DNA of 64,000 nucleotides, taken from NCBI GenBank assembly GCA_025617375.2, contig JAMYGW020000011.1:806001-870000 (forward strand), in the 5' to 3' direction. Positions 1 through 12,248 of this stretch are shown piece by piece. The stretch's first letter is position 1; each line of letters starts with the position of its first letter. The translations under genes were made by a program, and so were the position numbers. Origin of the DNA: Acarospora socialis. Lineage: Eukaryota; Ascomycota; Lecanoromycetes; Acarosporales; Acarosporaceae. The notes under the pieces were generated by a model. It was not told where the DNA came from. It saw nothing but the letters and a program-made list of their open reading frames with translations, and did not search any database.

Positions 1-363
1 ACTACTAAAGAATGTTCAAGCAATGAAATCTTGAGATCAAACTGTGTCTAAAGAGTTGATATAAAAGATTAAGAGTCATAAAATAGAAATTTAACTATCA
101 GAAAAATACATCACTGTCAATCATAAATGATGAATCTGAACAGAAAAATACATCTCATTAAAATTTCTACAGAAAGTTAAAACTCTAGAGACACAACTGC
201 AGATAGAATATGATCAGTATGAATCACAACTACATTCTGAGAAATGAGTCAAAAAAGAAAGCAAAAAGTACATATATCTACTAAGTAATCAGAAGTCACA
301 ATAATTCAAAAAGCTATAAAAAAGAACAGAGAATGCAGCAGAATCAAAAAACTGCAAGCTTTC

Positions 364-3300
364 TTGATGAAACTAAAGAACAAGAAGCTTCTAATGTTTC
401 ATGAATATGAAAATAATAAAATAATATTTAATATAAAGATCAAACAAAACAATCATCTAACAAAAACAACAAGAGCTTTGATTGACTCAGAAGTCATAAA
501 TAACTATATTTTAAAGACAGCAGTAAGAAGTCTGAAACTTCAATTAATATGAGCATTCTATTCAGCATGAGTACATATAATTAATGAAAGTTATGAGTAG
601 ATTGATCAAGAAATACATGTGCAAGTAAACATCAATAAATAATGTCAAGAAATGACACTAAATGTCATGAAGTCAATGAAGTATGATGTCATACTGAATA
701 TGTTATATTTAAGAAATTGAAATCTCAAGATTGACTGAGTAAACAAAGAAATATGCAAGACAAAACACACATATAAGATTTCAGAACAATCAGAAATGTA
801 CTTGTCAGAATATAAGTTATGAAATCATGAAATACTGCTATTGAAAGAAGAACAATCTAAGTGAATGTCATTATACTCAATGATTGAAAATCAACTCAAG
901 AAAGTACAGACTTATCTTGACAAGAATCTCAAGAGAGAATTCATAAAATCATCAAAGTCACTGACAGAATACTCAATTCTGTTTGTATTAAAGAAGAACA
1001 GCAAAAAAAGATTATGTGTTAACTATAGACAGTTTAACAACATAACTTAATGAGACAGTTATCTCTTATCATTAATAAAAAAACTGCAAGATCAATTAAA
1101 CAGAGTTAAGTGATTCATCAACTTAGATCTTAAAGATGTTTATTATCAAGTCAGAATGAAGAAAGATAAAAAATAAAAAATGACATTCTGAACACAATAT
1201 AAACACTATAAATACATCATCATGTCATTTGAACTTAAGAACATCTCAGTCATCTTTCAAAGATTGATCAATGATATGCTGAGAGAGTATCTCAATGAAT
1301 TTATGATCACATATTTCAACAATATTCTGATATATTCAGAAGATCTTGAGAAGTACTGCAGACATGTACACAAGATGTTGAATAAGCTTAAGAAAAAAGC
1401 TTTATATGTGAAGAAGTTAAAGAACAGATTTGAAACTCAGAAAGTGAGATTTCTAAATTATGTAATTTGATTAAAATACATCAAGAAAAATCTGAAAAAA
1501 ACAGCAGCAGTTAAACACTAATCAACATCAATCAGAATTAAGAAAGTTCAGATCTTTCTAGAACTAATAAATTATCATTGAAAGTTTATATCAAACTATT
1601 CTAAAATAGCAGAATCACTTATGTGACTGATGCAAAAAAACAAGAAATAACATTGAGATAAGAAGCAGAAGAAAGCATTTAATGTATTGAAGAAAAGTTT
1701 TAGCAAAATAACTCATCTCATCATATCAAATGCAGCATGCAAGAAGATACTGAAAATTAACACTTTAAATTTTGCAGTTAATGCATATCTATATCAAATT
1801 AAAGAGAGACAACAGAGATCTGTAGCATTTTGATTTAGAAAATTGTCAGAATTTAAGAAAAGATATGAGATTCACAACAAGAAACTTCTTATGATAGTGA
1901 AAGCACTACAGAAATAAAGATCTTATCTTGTAAGAACAGAAAAGTCAATTTAGATCTATATGAATCACAAGAACTTAAGAAACTTTACAACAATCAAACA
2001 GTTAAATCACAGACAGATTCACTGAACAGAGTTATTAGTGAACTTTACATTTCAAATTCATTACAAGAAAAGTAATGAAAATAATAAAGCTGATGTCTTG
2101 AGCAGAAGACTCAATCACAAAAAAGTAAAATGAGTTCACACTGAAATCTTGAGCAAAGATAACAAAAAAGTTCTTATAAAAAAACTATCAATCATTTACA
2201 GAATAGAGCAAGCTTCTTTAACAGACAAAAAACTTATGAAGATGTGTCATCACAGTAGAATTGAAGAACATCTAAAAATCAAATGCACTGAGAATCTCAT
2301 GCAAAGAAAACACAATATTGACAATTTTAGAAACTGAATCACTCAGATGATCACTAAGTGTAAATTATGTTAAAGAAATAAGATCAACTGAAACAGACAA
2401 CATGACAAAGTAACATGACTAAACACATCAAATGCATCATGAAAGTCAGTTATCATGAACTTCATTACAAAACTATCATCATCAAAAGACTCAGCATGAG
2501 AAATAAGATTTAACAGTATATTAATTATAGTGAATAAATTGATCAAGTACACAATGTTCATTTTATTTAAAGAAATCACAACAACATCAGTATTGATCTA
2601 TGTCATATTACAAGAATTAGTTAGCAATCATGAACTATCAAAAGAGTTTATCACTGACAGAGACAAACTGTTTACAAACAAATTTTGAAAAATGCTCACA
2701 GCAGAACTCAGAATAAAACACAAGATATTGACAATATATTATTCACAAACAGATAAACAGAGTGAATAAATGAATCAGATGATGAAAATGTACTTAAGAC
2801 ACTATGTTAACAATAATTAAGACAACTGAGTATGACTGTTGTCTACAACACAGTTTATGTACAACAATGCAAGAAACAAAATCACAAAAAAAACATCTTT
2901 CTATGCAAATTATGATTATAATTCAGAAGTATAATTAGATTCACAGAAACACAGATCACAAAGTCAAAAAGTGATACTGAACATTGCACAATTAAAGAAA
3001 CTGCACTGAGATCTAACAATACAGATTGAATAACAAATGAAAAAGACAACAACAGTGAAATCATTTGAGAAAGAAGAAAAGATATACTTGAGAACAAACA
3101 ACATACACATCAAGAAAAAAAGTAAGAAACTGAACAGTAAGAATATCAGATCATTTAGAATCAAATGAAACATCAAGAAATTAAGTTATGAACTGAACTT
3201 ATTTAAGAGAATGAGAATACACTCAATATTTTATGCATTCATGCTACAACATTGCAATCAATTCATATCACTTCAGACTGCAGAAACATCTGTTAAACTT

Positions 3301-3480
3301 AATGAAAAATACAAAGTTAAGAATATTTTAGAAAAGAGAATGATTAAAGAAAAAGTTTACTATCTCATCAAGTAAAAAGAATACAATATCTCAGAAAACA
3401 TCTGAGAATTCAAGAAAAATCTTAAGAACTGCACAAAAACACTTCAATATTTTGAGAAAAGAAACAAAGATCAGCTCAGA
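364..3480 (+). pseudogene. Chromovirus pol relic (PR-RT-RH-IN-chromodomain)
   Basis: Protease relic at about 364-552: ALIDSEVINNYI stands where the family has ALIDSGA-type sequence, so the active-site Asp-Ser survives but Gly is Glu. Reverse transcriptase at about 865-1490: a VYYQVRMKK segment, then ISVIFQRLINDMLREYL, and YFNN in place of the catalytic YxDD. RNase H follows to about 2080. The zinc-binding integrase N-terminus is near 2149-2370 and the core near 2400-2900. A chromodomain lies at about 3298-3470, with segments like VYYLIK and EYNISENI interrupted by stops where tryptophan is expected. Trp-to-stop and Gly-to-Glu or Gly-to-Lys changes dominate, matching GG-to-GA/AG mutation. Confidence 0.88.
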
Positions 3481-4002
3481 AAAAAAAAGATATTATATTA
3501 ATTAGTTGCAATAGTGATTGAGAATCTTCATTCTCTGTTTCATCATTATTATCAGCAAGCTCTTAAGCAAGACACTTTGTCTTAATGTCTATTTGAGTCT
3601 CAAATTATTTCAGAGTCTTTCATAATCAAGCAATTTTGATCAGAAGAGCAAGAAGTTGTTTGTTGAGAATTTAAAAAAGCTCATTCTTAATTTTTGATTG
3701 AACAGACTTCAAGAAGTCAAGAAAAAGACTGATGCAGAGATAATCACAACAAATACACTCAGCACACTTCACAGAATCAGACTTGTCAGAAGAATCAATG
3801 AACATTATAATATAAAAGAAACTGATGTTCAGACAGTGATCACAGAAAATTAGTGTGAGATTTTCTTTGCAAAAAATGATATCAGCAAGACAAAGTCAAT
3901 TTTTAAATTTCAGATGCATTGTCAGCAGATGATGAATGAATAAAATATATACTTTCACTTAAATAAACTCTAGAAAACTAGCATCTAAAAAAGAAAAAAT
4001 GA

Positions 4003-4320
4003 TGTTATAATTATACTTCAGAGAAAACAAGTGTACTCAAAGCTATATCTTGTGAGTGTGATCAGAAGCACAAAACAATAAAATGTCAAATGTTTTCTCA
4101 TAAACATGTATTCAGAACACATCAGAACATCAGAATGCTGAGTATACTGATGTATCTTTATTTTATATAGTAGAATCAATTTTCTTATGAAATCAATTGT
4201 GTTTAACTTAAATTACAATCTAAGTGTTTATCAAAGACAATTCTGTTGAGAATCTTTATATTAATAAGATCAAAATCTTAGCTCTATATTATCAAGAAAG
4301 CTCAGTACTAAAATGTAACA
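4003..4320 (+). repeat. 3' LTR of the left chromovirus
   Basis: Starts TGTTATAATT and ends AAATGTAACA, so it keeps TG...CA termini. The last 140 bases align by eye with the 352-bp LTRs at 8586, 27720 and 33551 (shared CTTATGAAA and TCTTAGCTCTA blocks). The U3-like part is different and the whole is about 318 bp, so it is a related but distinct LTR family. The 5' partner is outside the window, so target duplication cannot be checked. Confidence 0.75.
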
Positions 4321-7300
4321 TAATACATCAACAAACTATCATCTGAAGAAACATCAAATTCTGCAGCAGTAAAGTTTTTTAAAATTGTTAATTGATCTTT
4401 GAATGATGTATCTTTCTGATATAGAGATTAATAGAGAATTTTAGAAATAAAATTGTACAATTTATTCAAGATGAGTTGAATAATTAAGTAATGTTCAATT
4501 TAATTCTTTAAGAAGACTTCTTTTTCTGTTTTTTCTTTTTGATCTTTATCTTTGTATTTTCATCAATCTTCTTCATCTTAATCTTTTTCAAATTGTATGA
4601 CTCATTCTTCACAAGAGCAATCAATCACAACTTGTATATATGATTTGTTTTGATGCAATAATCTTTCAATAAAATTGAGACATTCAAAATCTTCATGACT
4701 GCTTTGTTCTCAATATGTTTCAGATCTATCTTAATATTTTATGTAACTGTAAGACAGAAAAGATCATAAAAATGTTGTATGACTGAAGAACATTTGATTT
4801 CTGAAAGAATGTCACTTTGTATAAAAAATAACAGATCATCAATGAGATAATTATTTAACAAAAATGTACAGTGTTGTTCTGTACAATATCAAAAGATTTA
4901 AATTAAAAAAAGTTTATATGAATTGCAATGATGTCAGAATTCAAATCACTATATAATTCAAACTTTCTCAACTTCTTTTCATCATCAGAAGTTTATGAGA
5001 ACTTTTGTCATGTAAGAATGATGATTGTATGATGTTTGAAAGTTTAACTGTTGATAATCACTAATAAAGAAATTGTATGACTATTCAGAACTATTGTGTC
5101 AGTATAAATTCTTTGACTTTCAACAGTACAAGTTGCTTAAAGTACACAGTGATTTGCAATTTGTCAAGCATCTTCTTCATGTCTGAAGAGAAAATTTTAA
5201 GTTGTACAACTGAAAGAAAAAGCATTCAAATCAATGATAACAGAAAAATGAAAGTTAATAATGTCACAATCATAAGAACAGTATTTGTATTAAGTGAAGA
5301 AATATTCAGTAGAATGCACAACATCTTTAAGAATGCAATGTGAATTTCATAATGATGAAAAAATCATTTTGTATGATCTGAATTATCTAAAAAGAAAGAA
5401 GATTTGTAAGCAAAAGAATCACAATTTCTGAAGATAGACATTCAACATATTTTTTGAATTAACATCAGTGAATATCTCATTCTTAACAAAACTTGTTTTG
5501 TCATCATTTTGTACAAAATTCTCACTTAACTCATGATGTTCATTATATTCAATCAATTCTCTGTTTTGATATGCATAATCTTCATGAGATTTAGCAGATT
5601 CTGTCAGAATTGAATGTATTTTGAAGACAATATGTGATTGTATGATAGTATGTAATTACTTGTACATCTTAACATAACATCATAAATCATCAGCAAGAAC
5701 ATTTTCTGCTTTTATATTTTTCAGAATTATGCTCAATACTTGTAATTGTAATATAAATCACTTAAGAGTTGCAGCAGAAAGATATTCATCAACATCTTTT
5801 TAGTCAGTATCTATTGTACAATTAATTGTGATGAAGACTTATCTCAGTCATTATATGATGTTTACATGATTATCATTACTTCTTCATTCATTCTCAACAT
5901 ATAATTCTCAGTGTTGATAATTTCTGAACAATGATATAACATTTATGAACTACTTATTACTGAATTTGATTGATTGAGTTGCTTTTGTATGAGATGAATG
6001 TTTTATAATTTCACATAATCATGAAATTCTCATCAAATGATGAACATATACAGTGTCACTAGTGTGATGCAGTCTGCAAAACTGATATTATTTCAAAGAT
6101 TTTGCTGCATAAGATCTCTGAAATATGTCTGTACAAGTTACTTAGTAAATTGTATGAAGTAATATCAACATAGAAATAATTTATCTATCATCAAAACAGT
6201 TAACTTTTGATCAACTGACTTCATCAAGCTTCAATTCATTGATTTGCAGTGCTGATGTCAAAGAAATAAATCTTTGACAGTTGTGTATGTTCATTTGTAG
6301 TTGTATAACTCAGTGCATGATGAACTTTCACATATAATGATGTTTTCTTGTCTCAATCAGAGCACAAAATTTGAGAATGTGCTTTCAGATTATGAACAAC
6401 ATTCAGATACTGATAGAGCACACTGACTGTTGTATGATTTGATACATTAACATAAATTCATGATAAATATCTAAAATAAACATCAATTTCAGCATAGATC
6501 TTGATGTCTCAACAGAACAGTTTGTCATAATCATTAATAAATCATAGATAATTGAGTTCTGACACAATATATTCTTTATGCTGACATTGAAGATCTTTTG
6601 TATGACAAATGTGATCTTGAAAATTCAAATGTTTAATTATATCAAACAAATAATCTCTAATACAGCATGTCAAAAAGTGATCAGAAATAAAATCAAAACA
6701 ATATATTAGCAGATGTTGAATTCTTTTGTATGAAAGTGAATATGAAGCAATTCTCATTCATATTCATCAATAACATCAGTATTTAACTCTTTCAATATAA
6801 GCTGTATCATCTCTTCTTTTATTTCTTCAATGTTAAACAGAGAATGTTGATGAATCATTTTCATTTCTTTTTGTAATTGTACAATTTCATGTAATTCAAT
6901 TTCATGTTCTTTCTTCTGCAATACATGTAGTATTTGAACATTATTGAGACATGTTTCATAAAACAAAGCAACAATCTTGATTTGTAGTTCAGAAATGTCA
7001 ATGATTTTGATTTTCTTTGAGATTTGTCATTCTTGCAATCTTTACTCAATTGTACAATAACTGCAAGTGATGTTCAACTCATCTTGAAGTTTTCTGCTAA
7101 TATTTTGACTGAAGTGATTTTCTTAAAATAACTGTATGACATAGTCTTTGCAGAAATTAAGATTCACAGCTTGTGCTGACATTGTAAACAATGAATTTTA
7201 TTTGTATGATTTAGAAATTAAAATTTGTGTGATTATGACTGTGTATATTATTACATAAGCAAGAAAATTAAAACTTGTGTGATTAAGATCATATATATCT

Positions 7301-8585
7301 TTATATAAGCAAGAAAATTGATTTTCTTTCTATAATATCAATGAACTACAGTATTGTACAAATTGAATACAATTATATTGATTATAAATTTAATCTACTA
7401 ACTTACTTAACTTTATCATTGATATGACTACTAGTTCTGAGCACTGCAAAGAAGTGTAAGTCTTACTCAGATGTCATAATAACTCATATGATTAAATGAG
7501 AAATAAAGAACAAAAATCAACAAGAAGATTAAAAAAAATTTATATGTATTTATCATAACACAATAACATTCTTCAGTAATGATTCATCTTTATGTTCAGC
7601 AGATTCAGAATTTAAATTTAAACAATACTCTTTAATTATCACAATATCATCATTATCTTCATCAACAACACTCTCATTGTCATTTTGTATAAAGCAGTGA
7701 GCTGTATGATCACATTATTTGCAGTTTTTACATGCTTCATCAAAATGTTCTGCAATGCAACAACATTCTGAGAAGAATCTTAAAACTGACATGCACTGTG
7801 TATATATTTGTTCAACTCTTTCACAAAACTGAATAAGAATGTCATTAATATACAAAGAACAGTGTGTTGAAATCTGCTATGAAGTGATTGCATTTTATAT
7901 AAACTTCACAGATTGTTCAGAAAAATCAGAAGTTTTTTACTCTGTGAACTGTGAACAAAGAAAGTAAGCTGTTGCTGTTCTACTAAGAGAATAAAATTCT
8001 GCTGAATGACAGCAGCAGTAATGACTGCATTGTATATAATAAGAGTTTTACATCATATAATTTGTTAGCATCAATGTATTAAAACTATTTCTGTGTACTT
8101 ACATGATGATTGTAATTGAAATTGTGATAATAATGAATCTAAAAGTAAAAGTAAAAATAAAGTTAGATAAAAAGCAGAGTGTTGATTGTACAAAGAACTT
8201 CATTATTATTCATTTAATAAAACTGTACAGCTTGTAGAATCTATGAATTAACTCAATGATCTATTATAATTTAAAGAATTATATTTCTTCTTGTTTTCTT
8301 CTTCACTAAAAAGATGTCAGTAATGTTTAATGTAATATATTGCTGTAAATTGTACAAATCAAAATTATATGATAACAGCTTCAATATAGAAAGTCTGCTG
8401 CAGTATTAAGATCATTATCTGATTTTTTCTCAATTACAGTTTTATTTTCTTCTCATTTTTTCACTTCTTCAGAATCTGTGTCTGAATAATGTTAGATTAA
8501 AATTCACTGTCATATATTTTTGTATGATTAGTTTCTCAGATCAGTCTCTATATTGAGAAGTATCTACTTTATTGTTCTGTGTCTA
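4321..8585. other. Unresolved AT-rich relic DNA
   Basis: No domain recognised. The longest frames are on the minus strand near 6542-7049 (about 60-70 codons, lysine- and histidine-rich), which suggests a degenerate minus-strand element, but I could not match a motif. The octamer-like string TTGTATGA and its variant TTGTACAA recur many times between 4600 and 8500, compatible with an ancestral TTGTACGA after CpG loss. No LTR or terminal inverted repeat was found. Confidence 0.6.
7217..7318 (+). repeat. Two-unit tandem repeat, about 50 bp
   Basis: Two imperfect adjacent copies, each starting ATTAAAA(T/C)TTGTGTGATTA and ending TATAAGCAAGAAAA or ACATAAGCAAGAAAA. Many of the differences are C/T or A/G transitions. 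It may be part of an untranslated region of the unresolved relic element. Confidence 0.6.
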
Positions 8586-8937
8586 TGTTACAGTCAAGTC
8601 AGAATGAGCTTAGAGCAGACTGATGTGTACATGTAAAGAATGTATATTCAGAGAATGTCTAGACAGCAGTCATGTGACATCTTGATATGCTTGATGATGA
8701 GCTTGATGAGTCAGCTCAGCAAAGTGCATGAATGAGCTGTCTCAATGAGCTTAATGACAAGATTGACAAGCAGACTCAGTATATAGTCACAATCATTTTT
8801 CTTATGAAAAGAATTGTTTTCAACTTAAGTAACAATTTAAGAGTTAAAGACCAGAATCATTTCAGACCAGCTGTTATATCAATAAGCACAAACTCTTAGC
8901 TCTACATACCTGAGAAAGCTCAGGTTAGAACATTACA
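8586..8937 (+). repeat. Solo LTR of chromovirus family, with target duplication
   Basis: 352 bp, TGTTACAG...CATTACA, matching both LTRs of the nested chromovirus (27720 and 33551) over the full length, the differences being mostly transitions. It is bounded by a perfect 5-bp direct repeat GTCTA at 8581-8585 and 8938-8942. No internal region follows. An intact duplication around a single LTR is the mark of LTR-LTR recombination after insertion. It is less mutated than the other copies and retains some CC and GG. Confidence 0.93.
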
Positions 8938-8942
8938 GTCTA

Positions 8943-10461
8943 CACTATATCATTGATCACTGAGATAGAAGTGAACATTTTTGTAAATGATTGATTCATT
9001 TATACAATGATGATGATGTTGATTACTTACTTACAGATCATCATTTCTCTATGTGTTTGTGAAAATTTGAAAAAAATTTGATGTGTTGGTAACCTCATTA
9101 TTGTCCACTGTAACTCACTCATACCTGTTGGATAAAGTCCTGTGAAAGCGGATTCCGGGGGCGGACCCCAGAAATATAAAACCATGGCTTTGAGGAACCG
9201 TTACAACAGGTGAGAGATTATTATTACCAGGTAGCCTTTTGAGTTCCTGCAAGAGGCGATTGCTACCTTCGGCAACGCCGCCCCAGAGGGTGCCCATACC
9301 GTACCTGGAGTGCCCTCAAACTCTTAACTCTTAACTTTTAACTTGACAGCAGACTGCGTTATTATTGATATTTTATTATTTCTACTCTACCGTTACCTGA
9401 CCGTCCCCGGACTCTTAAGGTATTTTACCTTATCCACCATCAGGGTTAGAATGTTTCATTGCGGAGTCAACTTCCGCCCCGTTTCTTCTTCTGATTCTCG
9501 TGGTGATGAGCAAACCCTGGCAACTGCCAAACCTAAACCGTAGTTCTAGTCAATCCCCAAAGAAGTGACTGCAGTAATATCGAGATCTGTCAGATTTTGG
9601 TATGATATCTTCTTACCCCTTGTGCTTCCTTCAGGCTGGCGTAGCACATCGCTTGTCATGCACTTCCATTCGTGGGGCCGAGACCTCCACAGGCGCCTCT
9701 TGTCCGAGCGAAGTCAGCCCAACAGCCCAATCTTTTCGAGTGACCCTGTCGTCCAATCATGCCTCTTGTTGGACAACAACCTACAGCATGTGAAGCGCCC
9801 CAAATCGTCCGAATGAGGAAGAGGAATAGCTTACCGTACTACCTCCCTGGTACTCAGCACGAATTGAATGAGTACAAATAATAGCTACGCATTAGCTACT
9901 TGGTAGGCAGACTGTCTTTCCACCTTACCAGGTAGTTCTCGCAATTATTGGTGACCAGTAGGTAGAGTGTTCCACTACCGACTCGACGCTCGGTGAACAT
10001 TGATCAACGGGATTCAGAATGATGACGACCTCTCTTGAGATCTGGCTGGGTGGCAGATCCCTCGAATTGTACTACCTTAGTTAGTCGCATGGGAGCGTAT
10101 GCTGTCGGCAGTGTGGAACTGTAATCTGTGCAGCGCATCAGCTCCATGGAATGCTTGTGCGCATAAGTGCTGTGTTGGCTAGTAGGGTAGTTATTTTCAG
10201 ACATCCCCGATCTCTCCCCAAAGTACGAAAGATCACTGTGTCGGAACCCTCTCTACGAGGATGTAGCTGTACTCGTAGTTGGTCGTAGGCATGTGGCACA
10301 GGGCTGATCTCAGGAACTTTGGGGGCCTTGAGAGGATCCACTACCTACTGTAATTTGGAGGGCGCTAAAAATATCAAACCCATCCATGAAGGTACCTAAG
10401 GTACCGGGCACTGCGCAAACCACCGTTAGCTCCGAACACATATGAGAAGGATTCCTTCGAG
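8943..10461. other. Transition and intergenic DNA upstream of RPC19
   Basis: The AT-rich character stops near 9088 and composition becomes normal. Several short overlapping frames exist on both strands (for example 9565-9816 and 10004-10204), but none shows a domain, codon coherence or splice structure that I can support. Short GGTAG/CTACC-type strings occur near 9900-9960. The last few hundred bases presumably hold the RPC19 promoter. Confidence 0.6.
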
Positions 10462-11197
10462 ATGCCATCACAAGTGTCCTCTTCGCAAGATCAGCCAATG
10501 CCGGATGCCTTAGCAAATGATAATGGTGGCACAACAGCTGCGCCAGAACCCGTACTTGAATTGGGAGAGCGGCGCATTCTGATCGTAAGCAGCTTTTCTC
10601 CTACTTCAGCTGGTTCTGTCACACGGCAGACCCCTTCTATGCGGCCTCTTTGGAGGTGGTTTATGATGTGCTTTGTTTGTATACCAGCTTTTGAACGCCA
10701 AAGAGCTAGCAAGTGTTTGGATCAGTTATCACGTACAGCACGCCATCTAGGGCCTGTCACTGATGGGAATCTTAATAATTAGCTACCGGGCGCCAGTGAT
10801 ACTGCCGCTTCCTTCCAGTTCGAAGGCGAGGATCACACGCTGGGGAACGCTCTTCGGTACATCATAATGAAAAAGTACGTGTCATGTGTGAGAAGGCTAG
10901 ATTCTTAAGGTTGACCCTCATAGCCCCGAGGTCGAGTTTTGTGGTTACTCGATACCGCATCCATCGGAGGCCAAGATGAACATTCGAATACAGACGTATG
11001 GTAAGCCCGCACTGGCAGTATGAGCCGTACCACGTCTGGGTCACGCCGCACTCGTTGGGCACGCTAATCCTGGCGCAGATGGCACGACGGCGTATGATGC
11101 GTTAGAAAAGGGCTTTGATGACCTAATGGATCTGTGCGATGCTGTCGCGGACAAGTTCACCGCCGCAAGAGACGCCCACGCGGGGAAGGAGCAATGA
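10462..11197 (+). CDS. RPC19: RNA polymerase I and III subunit AC19
   Basis: Small alpha-like subunit shared by RNA polymerases I and III, which pairs with AC40 in the assembly platform. Four exons were read: 10462-10584, 10783-10874, 10924-11000 and 11079-11197, giving 136 aa. The diagnostic segment is [18 protein letters not shown] followed by [19 protein letters not shown] and [18 protein letters not shown], the typical RpoL/Rpb11-like fold. The C-terminal helix is acidic and ends AHAGKEQ. The start was chosen as the first ATG giving a short disordered N-terminus before [10 protein letters not shown], the usual layout. It lies tail-to-tail with the NDUFA6-like gene, with 115 bp between stops. 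Confidence 0.93.
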
Positions 11198-11312
11198 GGG
11201 AACGGATTCACAGGCTCACACTCAGCGATGCATTGATGGAGTTCTGGGTCGTGGCATGGAGTCGGACATTGCTATTCTTATGTATAGACAGTAAGACTTG
11301 ACTATAAGATGT

Positions 11313-12015
11313 TCAATTTCTCCCCTGCAGTACGATCGGTTAGAGCAATGATCTTAACTCTCCTCGGCTATCCAGATGGTCATACCTCTAGGAATCCAGT
11401 CATGAAGTTGTCTGGCAACCTTGCAGTTGGATTCTCCTCTGCCCGAAAGTATTTCAGGACGTGCGGTAATTGCTTCCAGAAGTTCATCGTTTCCTGCCAC
11501 GTTCGATATATCAGCAACCTGGTATACAACTTGCACTCCCCATTTGTTTGACAAGACCAAGTCTACAGAACCACTCCCTCCGCTAATCATGCTCTCCATG
11601 ATCATCGATTCAGGTTGAAAGCGACTATACCTGATACTCCATATTCCCTTGAGCTATCAACATATCCACCACACTAAGCTGACTAACGTATCGATGCCTC
11701 TCGTACTCTTGCCGTATTTTCGTTCGCAGTTGTGATACCGGCATGTTGAGCGAGTACATCTGTTGGATTTCTGGAGCCTACGTTCTTTCGCATAAGCCGT
11801 ATGATCCATACAGTACCGGGTAAACAGTCGTCAAAGAGCTGTTGGGCGATGGCCAGCTCACCGCTCGAAGCCACTCCCGATATGAATGGAACACCCGCCG
11901 TTTGGCGTCGGCCCAGTTCACAGCTGGCACAAAGGTTAGCACTGAACAGCCATCTCCCTGCTGATGCCATACATGTCCGTGTCCGCTGCGCAAGGTATGT
12001 TGGATTGATCACCAT
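11313..12015 (-). CDS. Complex I LYR subunit NDUFA6/NUYM (B14)
   Basis: Accessory LYR-motif subunit of mitochondrial NADH:ubiquinone oxidoreductase. It docks the mitochondrial acyl carrier protein at the matrix arm. Five exons on the minus strand: 12015-11973, 11923-11862, 11777-11631, 11493-11386 and 11324-11313, about 124 aa. Visible conserved parts are AKRRVFHSYREWLRA (the LYR-type motif, here SYR), MYSLNMPVSQLRTKIRQEYE, RHRYVSQLSVVDMLIAQG and ETMNFWKQLPHVLKYF, ending GFLEGRN. The last exon is only 12 nt and encodes the final GRN and the stop. Open frames longer than the true exons overlap this gene and would mislead single-ORF prediction. Confidence 0.92.
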
Positions 12016-12248
12016 CCTGCCGCTGTTGGAGGTGAGTTGGTGTGAGAGGCATCTATGATTGGATGTGGAGTAACCGGGGCAAAGGTCGCGCTAAAGGTCG
12101 CCCGCGTCTGACGGAGGAGGCTCAAGTGCAAATACCATTTCGGGGATCACAAACAATACAGACATACAACTTGCCTGTTACAGCAGTCAAACGCTCTATT
12201 CTGTTAAGCAAACGCTGGCTTGCCCGCAGAGCCCAACCCTCACGAAAC

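Larger units (their letters stand above)
1..4320 (+). mobile_element. Ty3/gypsy chromovirus, 3' portion, degenerate
   Basis: The left end lies outside the window. Domain order on the plus strand is protease, reverse transcriptase, RNase H, integrase, chromodomain, 3' LTR, which is the Ty3/gypsy order with the C-terminal chromodomain of chromoviruses. A purine-rich stretch just before 4003 fits a polypurine tract. All frames carry stops and catalytic residues are replaced, so the copy is dead. It is related to, but more diverged than, the second copy at 27720-33902; their LTRs match only in the 3' part. Confidence 0.88.
1..9087. other. AT-rich, RIP-like mutated isochore (left block)
   Basis: Long AT-rich block without an intact reading frame longer than about 90 codons. 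Reading through it, C is almost always followed by A or T, and G is almost always preceded by A or T. CpG, CpC and GpG are nearly absent except for a few sites inside the solo LTR at 8586. Retroelement frames are broken where Trp and Gly codons are expected, as produced by C-to-T changes on both strands. The normal composition returns sharply near 9088. It holds a chromovirus 3' part, an unresolved relic stretch and a solo LTR. Confidence 0.9.
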
